Positions 34,972-43,422 of a stretch of DNA of 64,000 nucleotides are shown here, piece after piece. Position 1 is the stretch's first letter. Each line of letters opens with the position of its first letter. The position numbers and the translations under genes are program-made. The notes beneath the pieces are model-generated. The model ran no database searches. It was not told the DNA's origin and saw only the letters and a list, made by a program, of their open reading frames with translations. The DNA is from JAHJQZ01 sp963667595 (lineage in GTDB: Bacteria > Pseudomonadota > Alphaproteobacteria > Rhizobiales > Devosiaceae), in assembly GCA_963667595.2 (NCBI GenBank), contig CAXXWD010000001.1:682001-746000 (forward strand), read 5' to 3'.

Positions 34972-35193
34972 GTTTGCACGTTTGCACCCACCTGTCAACA
35001 CGCGTCGCGCGCGAGGAAAAATCCGCCATTTTCCACGCTCTTCAGTCGTTCTGATGAAGACTCGCATCCAATCAGATTTCGACTAACTAACTGTATTTAC
35101 AGCACTCTCCTGCAACATACTGACTTACGCCATTTTCCGAAACGGGCTCATGCGTCCCGTTGTCGCGCGCGCAGGTCATGACCGCGTTTAACA

Positions 35194-35220
35194 TTGACAC
35201 GATCTACTAGTCGGTATTCT
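35194..35220 (+). promoter_or_regulatory. Possible sigma-70 promoter for the TRAP operon
   Basis: TTGACA is separated by 15 bases from TATTCT. The -35 is consensus, while the spacer is shorter than the usual 17, so strength is uncertain. It faces dctP. Confidence 0.35.
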
Positions 35221-35431
35221 CCTGACCAGGAAGCTGCTTGCAAACGGGTTCGGCGCAAAACAAGAACAGGCCTCGTTCCCGGCAGGAAAGAACGGATGGT
35301 TCGGCACCTGGTGCCGATGCGATCCGGTTCCTTTTTGGCAGGCGGCTCGGAGACGATCACATGATCGGTCCCCGCCTTTTGGTCCTTTTCGGCCGGAACG
35401 TGCGGGGAGAGGAAACCTTAGGGAGGATCCT

Positions 35432-36418
35432 ATGCACAAAGCGCTTATGCCAGTGGTAGCGGTCGCGGTCGGCCTTGGGCTGGCCTTTCCGGCAACTGCC
35501 GCAGATTTCATATTCAAGTTTGCCCATTCGCAACCCGAGGACTCGGTCAGGCATCAGTCGATGCAGATCTTCGAGAAAGCCCTGGAAGAAGCGAGCGGCG
35601 GTCGCATCGATGTCCAGATCTTCCCGGCCAGCCAGCTGGGCAGCGAAGGCGAAGTGATGGACATGGTCAAGCTCGGGACCGTTGAAGGCACCCGTGGCGG
35701 CGCCTTCACCAAGGCCAACGAAAAGTTCCTGATCTGGACACTGCCGTTCCTTTACGACAACACCGACGCCGTGCTCAAGGCGATGCGCTCCGAGTTCGGC
35801 GACGAAATCGCCAAGGCGGCCGAAGCCAATGGCTACTACATTCCGGCCACGGGCGTTGCCGGCGGCTTCCGTCAGATCACCAACAACAAGCATCCGATCT
35901 TCACGCCGGACGATGTCGTCGGACTAAAGATCCGTTGCCCGGGCATCGAAACCATCGTCAAGACCATGCAGGCGCTCGGCGCCAACCCGGTTTCGGTTCC
36001 CTATAACGAAACCTACATGGCCCTGAAGATGGGCGTGGCCGACGGCGAGGAAAACCCGCCCTCGAACATCTCGGTGATGAAGTTCTACGAAGCACAGAAG
36101 TACATGTCGCTGGTGAACTACCAGATCCATCCCGATCCCTTCATGGTCAACCTTGCCTGGTACCAGTCGCTGCCGGACGACCTCAAGGTGGTGTTCGACA
36201 AAGCCGCCAAGGACGCAATGGCCTGGAGCGACGAACATTGGCTGGCCTCGGAAGCCGACTACACCGCCTTCCTTTCCGACAAGATGGAGGTCAACGAGAT
36301 CACTCCGGAAGCGCGCGAAGCCTTCATCGCCAAGGTGCGTCCGGTCTGGGATGACTACATCAACGCCGGAACGTTTACGGCCGAAGAAGTCGACGCGGCC
36401 GTAGCCGCGGGCAAGTAA
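35432..36418 (+). CDS. dctP: TRAP transporter substrate-binding protein, DctP family
   Basis: 328-aa periplasmic receptor. Signal peptide MHKALMPVVAVAVGLGLAFPATA is cleaved before ADFIFKFAH. DctP blocks: the HQSMQIFEKALEEASGGRIDVQIFPASQLGSE segment, GLKIRCPGIETIVKTMQALGANPVSVPYNETYMALKMGVADGEENPPSNI, with the conserved Arg of KIR that binds a carboxylate. The ligand is thus probably an organic acid or sugar acid, not identifiable further. GGGAGGATCC precedes the ATG. First gene of the TRAP operon, followed by a strong hairpin. Confidence 0.92.
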   Translation: MHKALMPVVAVAVGLGLAFPATAADFIFKFAHSQPEDSVRHQSMQIFEKALEEASGGRIDVQIFPASQLGSEGEVMDMVKLGTVEGTRGGAFTKANEKFLIWTLPFLYDNTDAVLKAMRSEFGDEIAKAAEANGYYIPATGVAGGFRQITNNKHPIFTPDDVVGLKIRCPGIETIVKTMQALGANPVSVPYNETYMALKMGVADGEENPPSNISVMKFYEAQKYMSLVNYQIHPDPFMVNLAWYQSLPDDLKVVFDKAAKDAMAWSDEHWLASEADYTAFLSDKMEVNEITPEAREAFIAKVRPVWDDYINAGTFTAEEVDAAVAAGK

Positions 36419-36443
36419 TCCGGTCTGACGACCTCCTGAACTG

Positions 36444-36469
36444 TCCGGAGGGTGCGCGCACCCTCCGGA
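36444..36469. terminator. Perfect 26-bp inverted repeat between dctP and dctQ
   Basis: TCCGGAGGGTGCG and CGCACCCTCCGGA are exact reverse complements with no loop bases between them. There is no T-run. As in the ABC operon at 17887, the hairpin follows the binding-protein gene and likely shapes mRNA stability or attenuation. Confidence 0.65.
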
Positions 36470-36665
36470 TATGGGGGAAAACCGGGACTGCGCCCTTGAG
36501 CGAGACCCATGCTGCCGCCCAGAGGGCCCCGTGTGCCCGGCGTAACGGGCGGAACCAGACCGATCCCCGTCCACCACAGAACAAGGGTCCCGATACGGGA
36601 CACCGGGTCCCTTCGCGTTAAAGTTCTGTTAAGGTATGATTTCGGAAAGCTCGGAAAGATCTCAG

Positions 36666-37184
36666 ATGACCGACCCGATGACATCCGCTTCGCCACTGGC
36701 ATTGGTTCTTCGTCTCGAAAAGGCGCTGACACGCGGGCTGACCGTGTTGCTGACGGCGCTTTTCGCCATCATTTTCGTTCTGGTGACCACCCTCGTGGTG
36801 ATGCGCTACGGGTTCAACCGCGCCATCATCGGGGGCAGCGAAGCCAGCGTCGCGCTGTTCATCTACACCACGGCACTCGGCGCTTCGGTCGATATCGCCA
36901 GAGGCAAGCATATCCGCATCGATTCTCTCATAGCGATCCTGCCCGAACGCATTCGCAACTGGATCGAGATCCTCAACCTCGGTTTGATCGGCACGCTGCA
37001 TGCCTTTCTCTTCGTCTATTCCATCAAGTGGATCAGCGTGGTGGGAAACAGCAAGGATCCGGTCATGCACACGCCCGACGCTCTGGTCGAGATCGCCATT
37101 CCCATCGGCTGCGCCTTTGCTGTCGTGTTCTGCATAACGCGCATCGCGGCCATGGTGCTCGCGGCGCCAACAAAGACCGCGTGA
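36666..37184 (+). CDS. dctQ: TRAP transporter small permease, DctQ family
   Basis: 172 aa with four predicted transmembrane helices: residues about 23-48 (GLTVLLTALFAIIFVLVTTLVVM), 60-76 (SVALFIYTTALGASVDIA), 95-118 and 140-162. The GGSEASVALFIYTTALGASVDIARGKHIRID block is the DctQ signature. Start at MTDPM because GGAAAG lies eight bases upstream; an ATG ten codons earlier has only a badly spaced AAGG. Nine bases separate it from dctM. Confidence 0.88.
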   Translation: MTDPMTSASPLALVLRLEKALTRGLTVLLTALFAIIFVLVTTLVVMRYGFNRAIIGGSEASVALFIYTTALGASVDIARGKHIRIDSLIAILPERIRNWIEILNLGLIGTLHAFLFVYSIKWISVVGNSKDPVMHTPDALVEIAIPIGCAFAVVFCITRIAAMVLAAPTKTA

Positions 37185-37193
37185 GGTCGCGCC

Positions 37194-38474
37194 ATGCTCA
37201 TTCTTTTGCTCAGCCTTGTCGTTTTCATGCTGATCGGCGTGCCCATCGCCTTTTCGATGGGTCTTTCGAGCCTCATCTATTTCTTTCTCTATCAGCCCGC
37301 GCTGATTGCGGTTTTGCCGGCGCGCGTCTTTGCCGGCATGGATTCCTCGATCATGCTGTCGCTGCCGCTTTTCATCGTCATGGGCCATTTGATGAACCAT
37401 GGCGGGCTGACGACGCGCCTCATCGATTTCTGCATGCTGTTCGTGGGCTGGCTGCGCGGCGGGCTGGGCCTCGTTTCGGTACTGACCTCGATGGTCTTCG
37501 GCGGCATTTCCGGATCGTCGGTTTCCGACGCCGCCTCGATCGGCCAGGTCATGATCCCGGCCATGAAGAACAAGGGCTATCCCACCCGCATGGCCACCGG
37601 TCTCATCGCCGCCTCCTCGACCATGGGCATGATCATTCCACCCTCCATTCCAATGGTCATCTATGCCTTTGCCGCGTCGGAATCGGTGGGACGGCTGTTC
37701 CTCGGCGGGTTGTTCGCCGGCGTCATGGTCGGCGTCTTCATGATGGGGATCGTGCTGTTTTTGGCTCACAAGAACAAGTATCCCCGCGAAACGGTCGACC
37801 TTTCGCCCAAAAACGTTTTCAAGTGCACGATGGAAGGCATACCGGCCCTGTTGATGCCGCTGATCGTGGTCGGCTCGGTCGTGACCGGCATCGCCACGGC
37901 GACGGAATCGGCCGCCGTCGGTGCCGCCTATGCCCTGATCGCCGGCCTGTTCTTCTATCGCGGCATCACGCTTAAGGACCTGCCCAAGCTTTTTGGCGAG
38001 GCGATCCTGTCGTCCGCCAATGTGATGATCATCATCGCCTTTTGCGGCGTGTTCACCTGGATTCTCGCGCTCGAGCACGTCACCGAATATGTCGGCCTGT
38101 TCTTCATGCAATTGCAACTTGGGCCGCAGGCGGCGCTGCTCTTCGTGGCGGTCATCGTTCTGCTGATCGGCTTTTTCGTCGACGTCAGCCCGGCCATCCT
38201 GTTGCTGACGCCGGTTTTCCTGCCAGCCCTGAAAATGCTCGGCGTGTCGCCGATCCAGTTCGGCGCCGTACTGATCACGGGTCTTGCCATGGGATTGGTC
38301 ACGCCGCCTGTCGGCATGTGCCTCAATGTCTGCGCCTCGATTTCGGGACACTCGATCATTTCGGTGTTCCGGGGCGCCCTGCCCTTCCTGCTCGCCAACC
38401 TGCTGGTGTTGATCCTGATCAGCCTCATTCCAGAGCTGAGCACCTGGCTGCCTGCCGTTCTCATGGGAAATTAG
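37194..38474 (+). CDS. dctM: TRAP transporter large permease, DctM family
   Basis: 426 aa, normal for the family, with about eleven to twelve hydrophobic segments. Signatures: LIGVPIAFSMGLSSLIYF, LPLFIVMGHLMNHGGLT, VFGGISGSSVSDAASIGQVMIPAM (the conserved GGISGSS loop), STMGMIIPPSIPMVIYA and VTPPVGMCLNVCASISG. It forms the ion-driven transport channel with DctQ. Last gene of the operon. Confidence 0.93.
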   Translation: MLILLLSLVVFMLIGVPIAFSMGLSSLIYFFLYQPALIAVLPARVFAGMDSSIMLSLPLFIVMGHLMNHGGLTTRLIDFCMLFVGWLRGGLGLVSVLTSMVFGGISGSSVSDAASIGQVMIPAMKNKGYPTRMATGLIAASSTMGMIIPPSIPMVIYAFAASESVGRLFLGGLFAGVMVGVFMMGIVLFLAHKNKYPRETVDLSPKNVFKCTMEGIPALLMPLIVVGSVVTGIATATESAAVGAAYALIAGLFFYRGITLKDLPKLFGEAILSSANVMIIIAFCGVFTWILALEHVTEYVGLFFMQLQLGPQAALLFVAVIVLLIGFFVDVSPAILLLTPVFLPALKMLGVSPIQFGAVLITGLAMGLVTPPVGMCLNVCASISGHSIISVFRGALPFLLANLLVLILISLIPELSTWLPAVLMGN

Positions 38475-38897
38475 ACCAAACTGCGAAAAAGTGGGTAGCC
38501 ATTCTCTTAAAAAACGCCGAAACCATAAAGACCTAGAGTATGCGTTTCAGTGCTATCTGAACGCATTTCGCGTCAGACTTTACCGCCGTGTCTTTCACTT
38601 CCTTTCGGCACGGTGTGACTAATAACTGCCTCCCCGTTCCGCCATCGGAACAGGGAGGCATTTTGTTGTCTTTGCAGCAAAACTCCGCCTGCGATTGCGG
38701 ACCGGACGAGGTTTCACATCGTGGTCGCGGACCGCTGAAATGGACCAGACAGGCGAACACGGGGGGCCATGAACAAGACCCCTTTTTTCGCTCAGCCCCT
38801 CAAACTGAACGCCGAGGGCGGCGTGCGAAAAAGAACGCCGCGACAATAAAAGAACAAGGCGCGTGTTCCGGGTCCATCGGAACAAAAAACGCTCCAG
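38475..38897. other. Intergenic region with dispersed repeats, dctM to apt
   Basis: 423 bases, convergent, no gene seen. It contains GATTTCGC-type material (ATGCGTTTCAGTGCTATCTGAACGCATTTCGCG, an inverted repeat around 38538-38571) and, at the right end, the repeat copy 38834-38897. Both belong to families seen elsewhere in the window. Confidence 0.5.
38834..38897. repeat. Dispersed repeat with GTGTTCC..GGAACA core
   Basis: AACGCCGCGACAATAAAAG..GTGTTCCGGGTCCATCGGAACA.. matches 49758-49823 closely over about 65 bases, including the small inverted repeat TGTTCC / GGAACA. It ends at the apt stop codon. Confidence 0.65.
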
Positions 38898-39431
38898 TCA
38901 GTGTCCCTCGAACGTGATCAGCGTATGCACTTCGACATCGAGGGCCCTCAGCTTGTCGGCCCCGCCGATATCGGGCAGATCGATGACGAAGCTGGCGTTG
39001 GACACCTTGGCGCCGGTGCGCCGGATAAGGGAGACCGCTGCGATCGCCGTGCCACCGGTGGCGATCAGGTCGTCGATCAAGAGCACCACGTCGTTCTCGT
39101 TCACCGCGTCGGCATGCATCTCGATGGTGTCGACGCCATATTCGAGGGCATAGTTCTGCCCGATCGTCTCGCCCGGCAGCTTGCCGCGCTTGCGGATCGG
39201 TACGAACCCGACGCCAAGCGAGATGGCCACTGCCGCCCCGAAAATGAAGCCGCGCGCCTCGATGCCGGCGACATGAGTGATCCCCATGCCGCGGTGATAG
39301 GAGGCCGTGCGCTCGATCGCCTCGCGAAATCCGACCGGATCTTCGATGAGAGTGGTGATATCGCGGAACAGGATTCCCGGCTTGGGATAATCCGGAATGG
39401 TGCGCACGAGGTGCTTGAGATCGACAGGCAT
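38898..39431 (-). CDS. apt: Adenine phosphoribosyltransferase
   Basis: 177-aa purine-salvage enzyme: adenine + PRPP to AMP. N-terminal LKHLVRTIPDYPKPGILFRDITTLI is the Apt signature. The PRPP-binding loop is VLLIDDLIATGGTAIAA near residues 117-133. GIEARGFIFGAAVA is the hood segment. I took MPVDLK because GGAAAAG precedes it; an ATG nine codons earlier lacks a site. The neighbourhood apt-petCBA-trmL is, to my knowledge, a conserved order in Hyphomicrobiales. Confidence 0.93.
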   Translation of the reverse strand: MPVDLKHLVRTIPDYPKPGILFRDITTLIEDPVGFREAIERTASYHRGMGITHVAGIEARGFIFGAAVAISLGVGFVPIRKRGKLPGETIGQNYALEYGVDTIEMHADAVNENDVVLLIDDLIATGGTAIAAVSLIRRTGAKVSNASFVIDLPDIGGADKLRALDVEVHTLITFEGH

Positions 39432-39503
39432 TTTGCTTTTCCAGAAGCGCGTTGACATGGCAAAGGGCCCAAACGGGCCCCTCGTCCATTTTTCGCTTTA
39501 GCC

Positions 39504-39540
39504 TAGAGCATTTCGCGTTCTGATGAAATCGGAACGCATA
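39504..39540. repeat. Dispersed palindrome TAGAGCATTTCGCGTTCTGATGAAATCGGAACGC
   Basis: This is a GCATTTCGCGTTC..GAACGC-type element between apt and petC. A relative with ATGCGTTTCAG..CTGAACGCATTTCGCG lies at 38538-38571. It resembles the repeats starting CTAGAGC found elsewhere in the window. Confidence 0.5.
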
Positions 39541-39575
39541 CGCTCGGCCATGATGTTGTCCGTGTTTCCGAACCG

Positions 39576-39596
39576 AAAAGGCGGTCTCCGCCTTTT
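39576..39596 (-). terminator. Rho-independent terminator of petABC
   Basis: AAAAGGCGG-TCT-CCGCCTTTT is a nine-base stem with a three-base loop. Read on the minus strand it ends in TTTT 18 bases after the petC stop. The plus strand also shows a T-run. Confidence 0.75.
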
Positions 39597-39613
39597 TCAA
39601 AAAATACTCCGGT

Positions 39614-40437
39614 TCAATGCGGAATTTTCGACCAGAGCCTGCGCTTGGTCAGATACATCAGCCCGGCCAGAACGAAAAGCACCAGGATCACCTTGAACCC
39701 GAGTTCCTTGCGGGCATCGAGATGGGGCTCGGCCACCCACATCAGGAAGGCCGAAACGTCCTTGGCATATTGCTCGGTCGTTGCCGGAACCGTCTCGTCA
39801 TCATAGCTCACGAGCCCGTCGCTCAAGGGGGGTGGCATGGACAAGCCACCGCCGAAAAAGGCGTTGTAGGACTGACCGGGGGCAATTTCGACGCCGTGCG
39901 GCGCCTCGGCGTAATTGGTCAAAAGATTGTAGATATAGTCCGGCCCGCCTTCCTGATAGGCGGTGAAATAGTTCATCACCCACCCGAGGCCCGGTTTGGC
40001 CACGGACCGCGCCTTGGCGATCACTGAGAAATCGGGCGGCAGCGCACCATTATTGGCGTCGCGCGCGTCCTGATCGGTCGCGAAGGGCGCCGGCCAGCGG
40101 TCTGCGGCAATGCCGGGGCGTTCGCCATCCGCCGCTTCCGGATCGGCAACGGTATAGGTCGCGGCCAACGCCTTGACCTGTTCTTCGGAATAATGCGGGC
40201 CGCCTTGTTCGGAAAGATTGCGGAAGGCCAGAAGATTGGCCGAATGGCAGGACGAACACACTTCCCGGAACACCTGGAAGCCGCGCTGCAACTGGTTGGT
40301 GTCATAGGTGCCGAACGGCCCGCCGAAACTCCAGTTGAGGAATTTCGGCTCGACACCGCCGGTTTCCGATGCAGTGGCCGGCCCGGCGAGAAGAAAACCG
40401 AGGGCAAGGGCCGCGAGAATGGTCTTGGTCTTGATCA
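39614..40437 (-). CDS. petC: Cytochrome c1 of the bc1 complex
   Basis: 274 aa. A signal peptide of about 23 residues (MIKTKTILAALALGFLLAGPATA) is followed by a haem c domain with CSSCHSANLLAFRNL (CxxCH). The sixth ligand Met is in GLSMPPPLSDGLV. The C-terminal membrane anchor GFKVILVLFVLAGLMYLTKRRLW holds the protein on the periplasmic side. It is last of petABC. The frame stays open upstream into petB without a stop, but the signal peptide and overlap with petB in another frame show separate genes, not the fused b-c1 of Bradyrhizobium. Confidence 0.93.
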
Positions 40438-40458
40438 TTTCCTGTTGGTCCTTCGCTC

Positions 40459-41709
40459 TCAATGCGCCTTGGCCAGCACGGCTTCCGAAATGCTCGCCGG
40501 CAAGGGTTTGGGCGTTTCGATGCGGCTGACGACAGGCAGAATGACGAGGAAGTACAAGAAGTAATAGGCGGTCGAGACCTTGGCCAGCATCACGTAGATG
40601 CCGTCGGCCGGCTGGGCGCCCAGATACATCAGCATCAGGAAGTTGAAGACGAAGACCCAGTAGAAGATCTTGAAGATCGGCCGGAAACTGCCCGAGCGGA
40701 CCTTGGAGATATCGAGCCAGGGCAAAAAGAACAGGATCAGAAGCGAGCCGAACATCACGATGACGCCGCCGAGCTTTGAATCGATGAAAAGCACGTTGAA
40801 ATCGATCGCCCTCAGCATGGCGTAGAACGGCAAGAGGTACCATTCGGGCACGATATGGGCCGGCGTGACCTGCGAATTGGCCATGATGTAATTGTCGGGA
40901 TGCCCGAGGATATCCGGCGCGAAAAAGACGAACCAGGCGAACGGGATCAGAAAAACCGAAAGCCCGACCATGTCCTTGATCGTGGCATAGGGCGTGAACG
41001 GCACCGTGTCGCGCCCGCTTCTAACCTCGACGCCGGTCGGATTGCCGTTGCCCGGAATGTGCAGTGCCCAGATGTGCAAAATCACCACCGCCGCGATGAC
41101 GAAAGGCAAAAGATAATGCAGCGAGAAGAAGCGGTTGAGCGTGGCGTTTTCGACCGCGAAACCGCCGCGCAGCCATTCGAGCAGCGGATCGCCGAGAATC
41201 GGGATGGCCGAAAAGATCGAGGTGATCACCGTGGCGCCCCAGAAGCTCATCTGGCCCCAGGGCAGCACGTAGCCCATGAACGCCGTCGCCATCATCAGAA
41301 TGAAGATGATGACGCCAAGCATCCACAACACCTCGCGCGGCGCCTTGTACGAACCGTAAAAAAGGCCACGGAAGATATGGATATAGACCGCAAAGAAAAA
41401 CATCGAGGCGCCCACGGCATGCGTCGCCTGGATGATGCGCCCCCAGTTGACGTCGCGCCGGATATGCTCGACCGAATTGAAGGCGAGCGCGATGTTCGGC
41501 GTATAATGCATGGCGAGGATGATGCCGGTGACGATCTGCGTAACGAGGCAGAACGCCAGGATCATGCCGAAGGTCCACCAGTAATTGAGGTTTTTCGGCG
41601 TCGGAAAATCGACGAAATGTTCCTTGCCGTAGGAAATCAGCGGCAGGCGGTCGTTGAACCATTTGAGGGCCGGGTTCTTCGGCTCATATTTATCCTGTGA
41701 ATGCGCCAT
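40459..41709 (-). CDS. petB: Cytochrome b of the bc1 complex
   Basis: 416-aa integral membrane subunit with both haem b groups. Blocks: WWTFGMILAFCLVTQIVTGIILAMHY, the haem-ligating HAVGASMFFFAVYIHIFRG and HYLLPFVIAAVVILHIWALH (two His pairs), GYVLPWGQMSFWGATVIT, and the quinol-site PEWY motif in HIVPEWYLLPFYAMLRAI. Eight transmembrane helices expected. It lies 11 bases after the Rieske gene and 21 before petC. Confidence 0.95.
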   Translation of the reverse strand: MAHSQDKYEPKNPALKWFNDRLPLISYGKEHFVDFPTPKNLNYWWTFGMILAFCLVTQIVTGIILAMHYTPNIALAFNSVEHIRRDVNWGRIIQATHAVGASMFFFAVYIHIFRGLFYGSYKAPREVLWMLGVIIFILMMATAFMGYVLPWGQMSFWGATVITSIFSAIPILGDPLLEWLRGGFAVENATLNRFFSLHYLLPFVIAAVVILHIWALHIPGNGNPTGVEVRSGRDTVPFTPYATIKDMVGLSVFLIPFAWFVFFAPDILGHPDNYIMANSQVTPAHIVPEWYLLPFYAMLRAIDFNVLFIDSKLGGVIVMFGSLLILFFLPWLDISKVRSGSFRPIFKIFYWVFVFNFLMLMYLGAQPADGIYVMLAKVSTAYYFLYFLVILPVVSRIETPKPLPASISEAVLAKAH

Positions 41710-41720
41710 CTCGCTCGCCC

Positions 41721-42269
41721 CTAACCGATCTTGACCTTGGTGTCGCTCAGGAATTCGTAAGGCGGCACCACCAGGTTCTTTGGTGCGGGACCTTTGCGGA
41801 TACGGCCGGCGCTGTCATATTGCGAGCCATGGCACGGACAGAACCAGCCGTCGCGGAACTCACCGTCATTGAAGACCGGAATGCACCCCAGATGCGTGCA
41901 GTTGGCGATCATGATCAGCCAGTTGTCATGGCCTGACTTGACACGCTGGTCGTCGGGCTCGGGATCCTTGAGATCGGAAAGCGGCGTGGCCCGTGCCTCG
42001 TCGATATCCTGTTGGGTGCGGTTCCTGACGAAGACCGGCAGGCCGCGCCACTTGATGGTGACCACCTGGCCAATTTCGATCGGCGAAAGGTCGAACTCGA
42101 TCGAGGCCAGGGCCAGGGTCGAAGCATCCGGATTCATCTGGTCGATCAGCGGCCAGACCGCGCTTGCCGCGGCAACGGCGCCCACCGCGCCGGTGGCGAT
42201 ATAGATGAAGTCGCGTCGCGTCGCGCGTTCCGTTCCCACGGTTGCACCGTCCGTTTCGTCAGTTGCCAA
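41721..42269 (-). CDS. petA: Rieske iron-sulfur protein of the bc1 complex
   Basis: 182 aa. A twin-arginine-like TRRDFIYIATGAVGAVAAASAVWPLI signal anchor is near residues 17-42. The 2Fe-2S ligands are in NCTHLGCIPVF and GWFCPCHGSQYDSAGRIRKGPAPKNL, the two CTHLGC and CPCHGS Rieske boxes. First gene of petABC. It is divergent from trmL across 250 bases. Confidence 0.95.
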   Translation of the reverse strand: MATDETDGATVGTERATRRDFIYIATGAVGAVAAASAVWPLIDQMNPDASTLALASIEFDLSPIEIGQVVTIKWRGLPVFVRNRTQQDIDEARATPLSDLKDPEPDDQRVKSGHDNWLIMIANCTHLGCIPVFNDGEFRDGWFCPCHGSQYDSAGRIRKGPAPKNLVVPPYEFLSDTKVKIG

Positions 42270-42519
42270 ACCTCACCCCCATGCAAACGAAGTGACATCG
42301 TCTATTTGTTCCCCGTCTGCCGATCTGACGGGAAACCCCACCCGCCATTCGACAGCCTCAAGACGTGGGGCGCTCTTTTTGCATCGTCGCTTGCGCTTGT
42401 CCAGCCTTGCTTCACTAAGTCGCAGGGTACTGCGTCACATTGTCATATTGCTCTCGGTGATTCAACACGGAAACCGAACCGGAATTTCCGTCCTTTTGCA
42501 CGTCTTTTATGGATACCAG

Positions 42520-42987
42520 ATGTCTGTCGCCCTTGCGCTTTTCCAACCCGACATTCCGCAGAACACCGGCACGCTGATGCGTCTTGCCGCCTGTATGGAT
42601 GTCGAACTCCACTTCATCCATCCGGCCGGGTTTCATTTTTCGCATGCCAAGCTCAAACGCTCTGGCATGGATTATCTCGACCACGTCAGACTGGTCGAAC
42701 ATGTCAATTTCGAGGATTTCGACACCGCGCGACAGGCTGCGGGCAGACGGCTGGTTTTGTTGACCACCAAGGCGGTACTGAGTGCCTATGACGCCCGCTA
42801 CACGCCCGACGACATCCTGATGCTCGGCCGCGAAAGCGCCGGCGTGCCGGAAGCGGTCGCGGCGCGCGCCGATCTCAAAGTCCGCATTCCGATGGCCGAA
42901 GGATTTCGCTCGCTGAACGTGGCGATCGCGGGTGCGATGGTGTTGGGCGAGGCTCTCAGACAAACGGACGCCCTGAAACCGGCCTGA
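42520..42987 (+). CDS. trmL: tRNA (cytidine/uridine-34-2'-O)-methyltransferase
   Basis: 155-aa SPOUT methyltransferase that methylates the wobble ribose of certain leucine tRNAs. The N-terminal LFQPDIPQNTGTLMRLAACM is characteristic, as are the C-terminal knot motifs LGRESAGVPE and RIPMAEGFRSLNVAIAGAMVLGEALRQ. Length is normal. The ATG giving MSVALALFQ is the family start; no strong Shine-Dalgarno is visible. Divergent from petABC. Confidence 0.92.
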   Translation: MSVALALFQPDIPQNTGTLMRLAACMDVELHFIHPAGFHFSHAKLKRSGMDYLDHVRLVEHVNFEDFDTARQAAGRRLVLLTTKAVLSAYDARYTPDDILMLGRESAGVPEAVAARADLKVRIPMAEGFRSLNVAIAGAMVLGEALRQTDALKPA

Positions 42988-43152
42988 GCTCTATGCCGTA
43001 TGGAACGCCCCTGTGTGCAAGAAAGGCCGATACCTGGGTGGGCGTTCCCCCATCCATCGCCTCGCGCCAGACCGGTTATTTTTTCCCTGACCACTGTCAG
43101 GCTTTCGCCCGACATCCGCTTTCATACGCCTTTGCCGGACCCACACACGCTT

Positions 43153-43176
43153 CGTCATCCCCAACCTGATCGGGAA
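43153..43176. repeat. Partial copy of the CGTCATCCCC dispersed palindrome
   Basis: CGTCATCCCCAACCTGATCGGGAA matches 1306-1330 with few changes. The closing ATGACG of the dyad is absent, so the copy is incomplete. Confidence 0.55.
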
Positions 43177-43381
43177 TCCAGCGGCGGCACGTCTGCGCCG
43201 GGCGGGAATAACGATGCGTTTGTTCAGGCGGCGCAACCAGAACGCCGACCAGGTCCAGGATCGCCAATAGGGCCGCCGACACGTCCGCTGAGACCACCTC
43301 GTCTCGCAAGCGAAGGGTCCACGGCATGCCCTATCCTGACGGGAGCCTGAAGCGACTCCCGTCATATACCGATAGCCCTTA

Positions 43382-43422
43382 AGTGTTTCGGGCGAAGCGG
43401 ATACCGGTTCGCCCGAAACACT
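43382..43422. terminator. Repeat-derived hairpin downstream of the patatin gene
   Basis: AGTGTTTCGGGCGAA pairs perfectly with TTCGCCCGAAACACT over 15 bases around the loop GCGGATACCGG. The stem ends exactly at the patatin stop codon. A degenerate half copy is at 49948-49969, so it is a dispersed repeat that may also act as terminator. Confidence 0.7.

Larger units (their letters stand above)
34907..35431. other. 525-base divergent control region, tetR to dctP
   Basis: No gene is evident. The left part carries three direct repeats GGTATGGA (34935, 34944, 34964). The right part has a possible promoter, TTGACA at 35194-35199 and TATTCT at 35215-35220 with a 15-base spacer, reading toward dctP. 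A long leader of about 200 bases would separate that promoter from the dctP start. Confidence 0.45.
42988..43422. other. Intergenic region with two dispersed palindromes
   Basis: 435 bases, convergent, with no credible gene. It holds a partial copy of the CGTCATCCCC repeat (43153-43176) and the long hairpin at 43382-43422. Confidence 0.5.

Noticed and set aside
39614..40843. Cytochrome c1 read as fused to upstream sequence, like the b-c1 fusion FbcH
   Set aside because: The upstream part is an off-frame read of petB; c1 has its own start and signal peptide at 40437.
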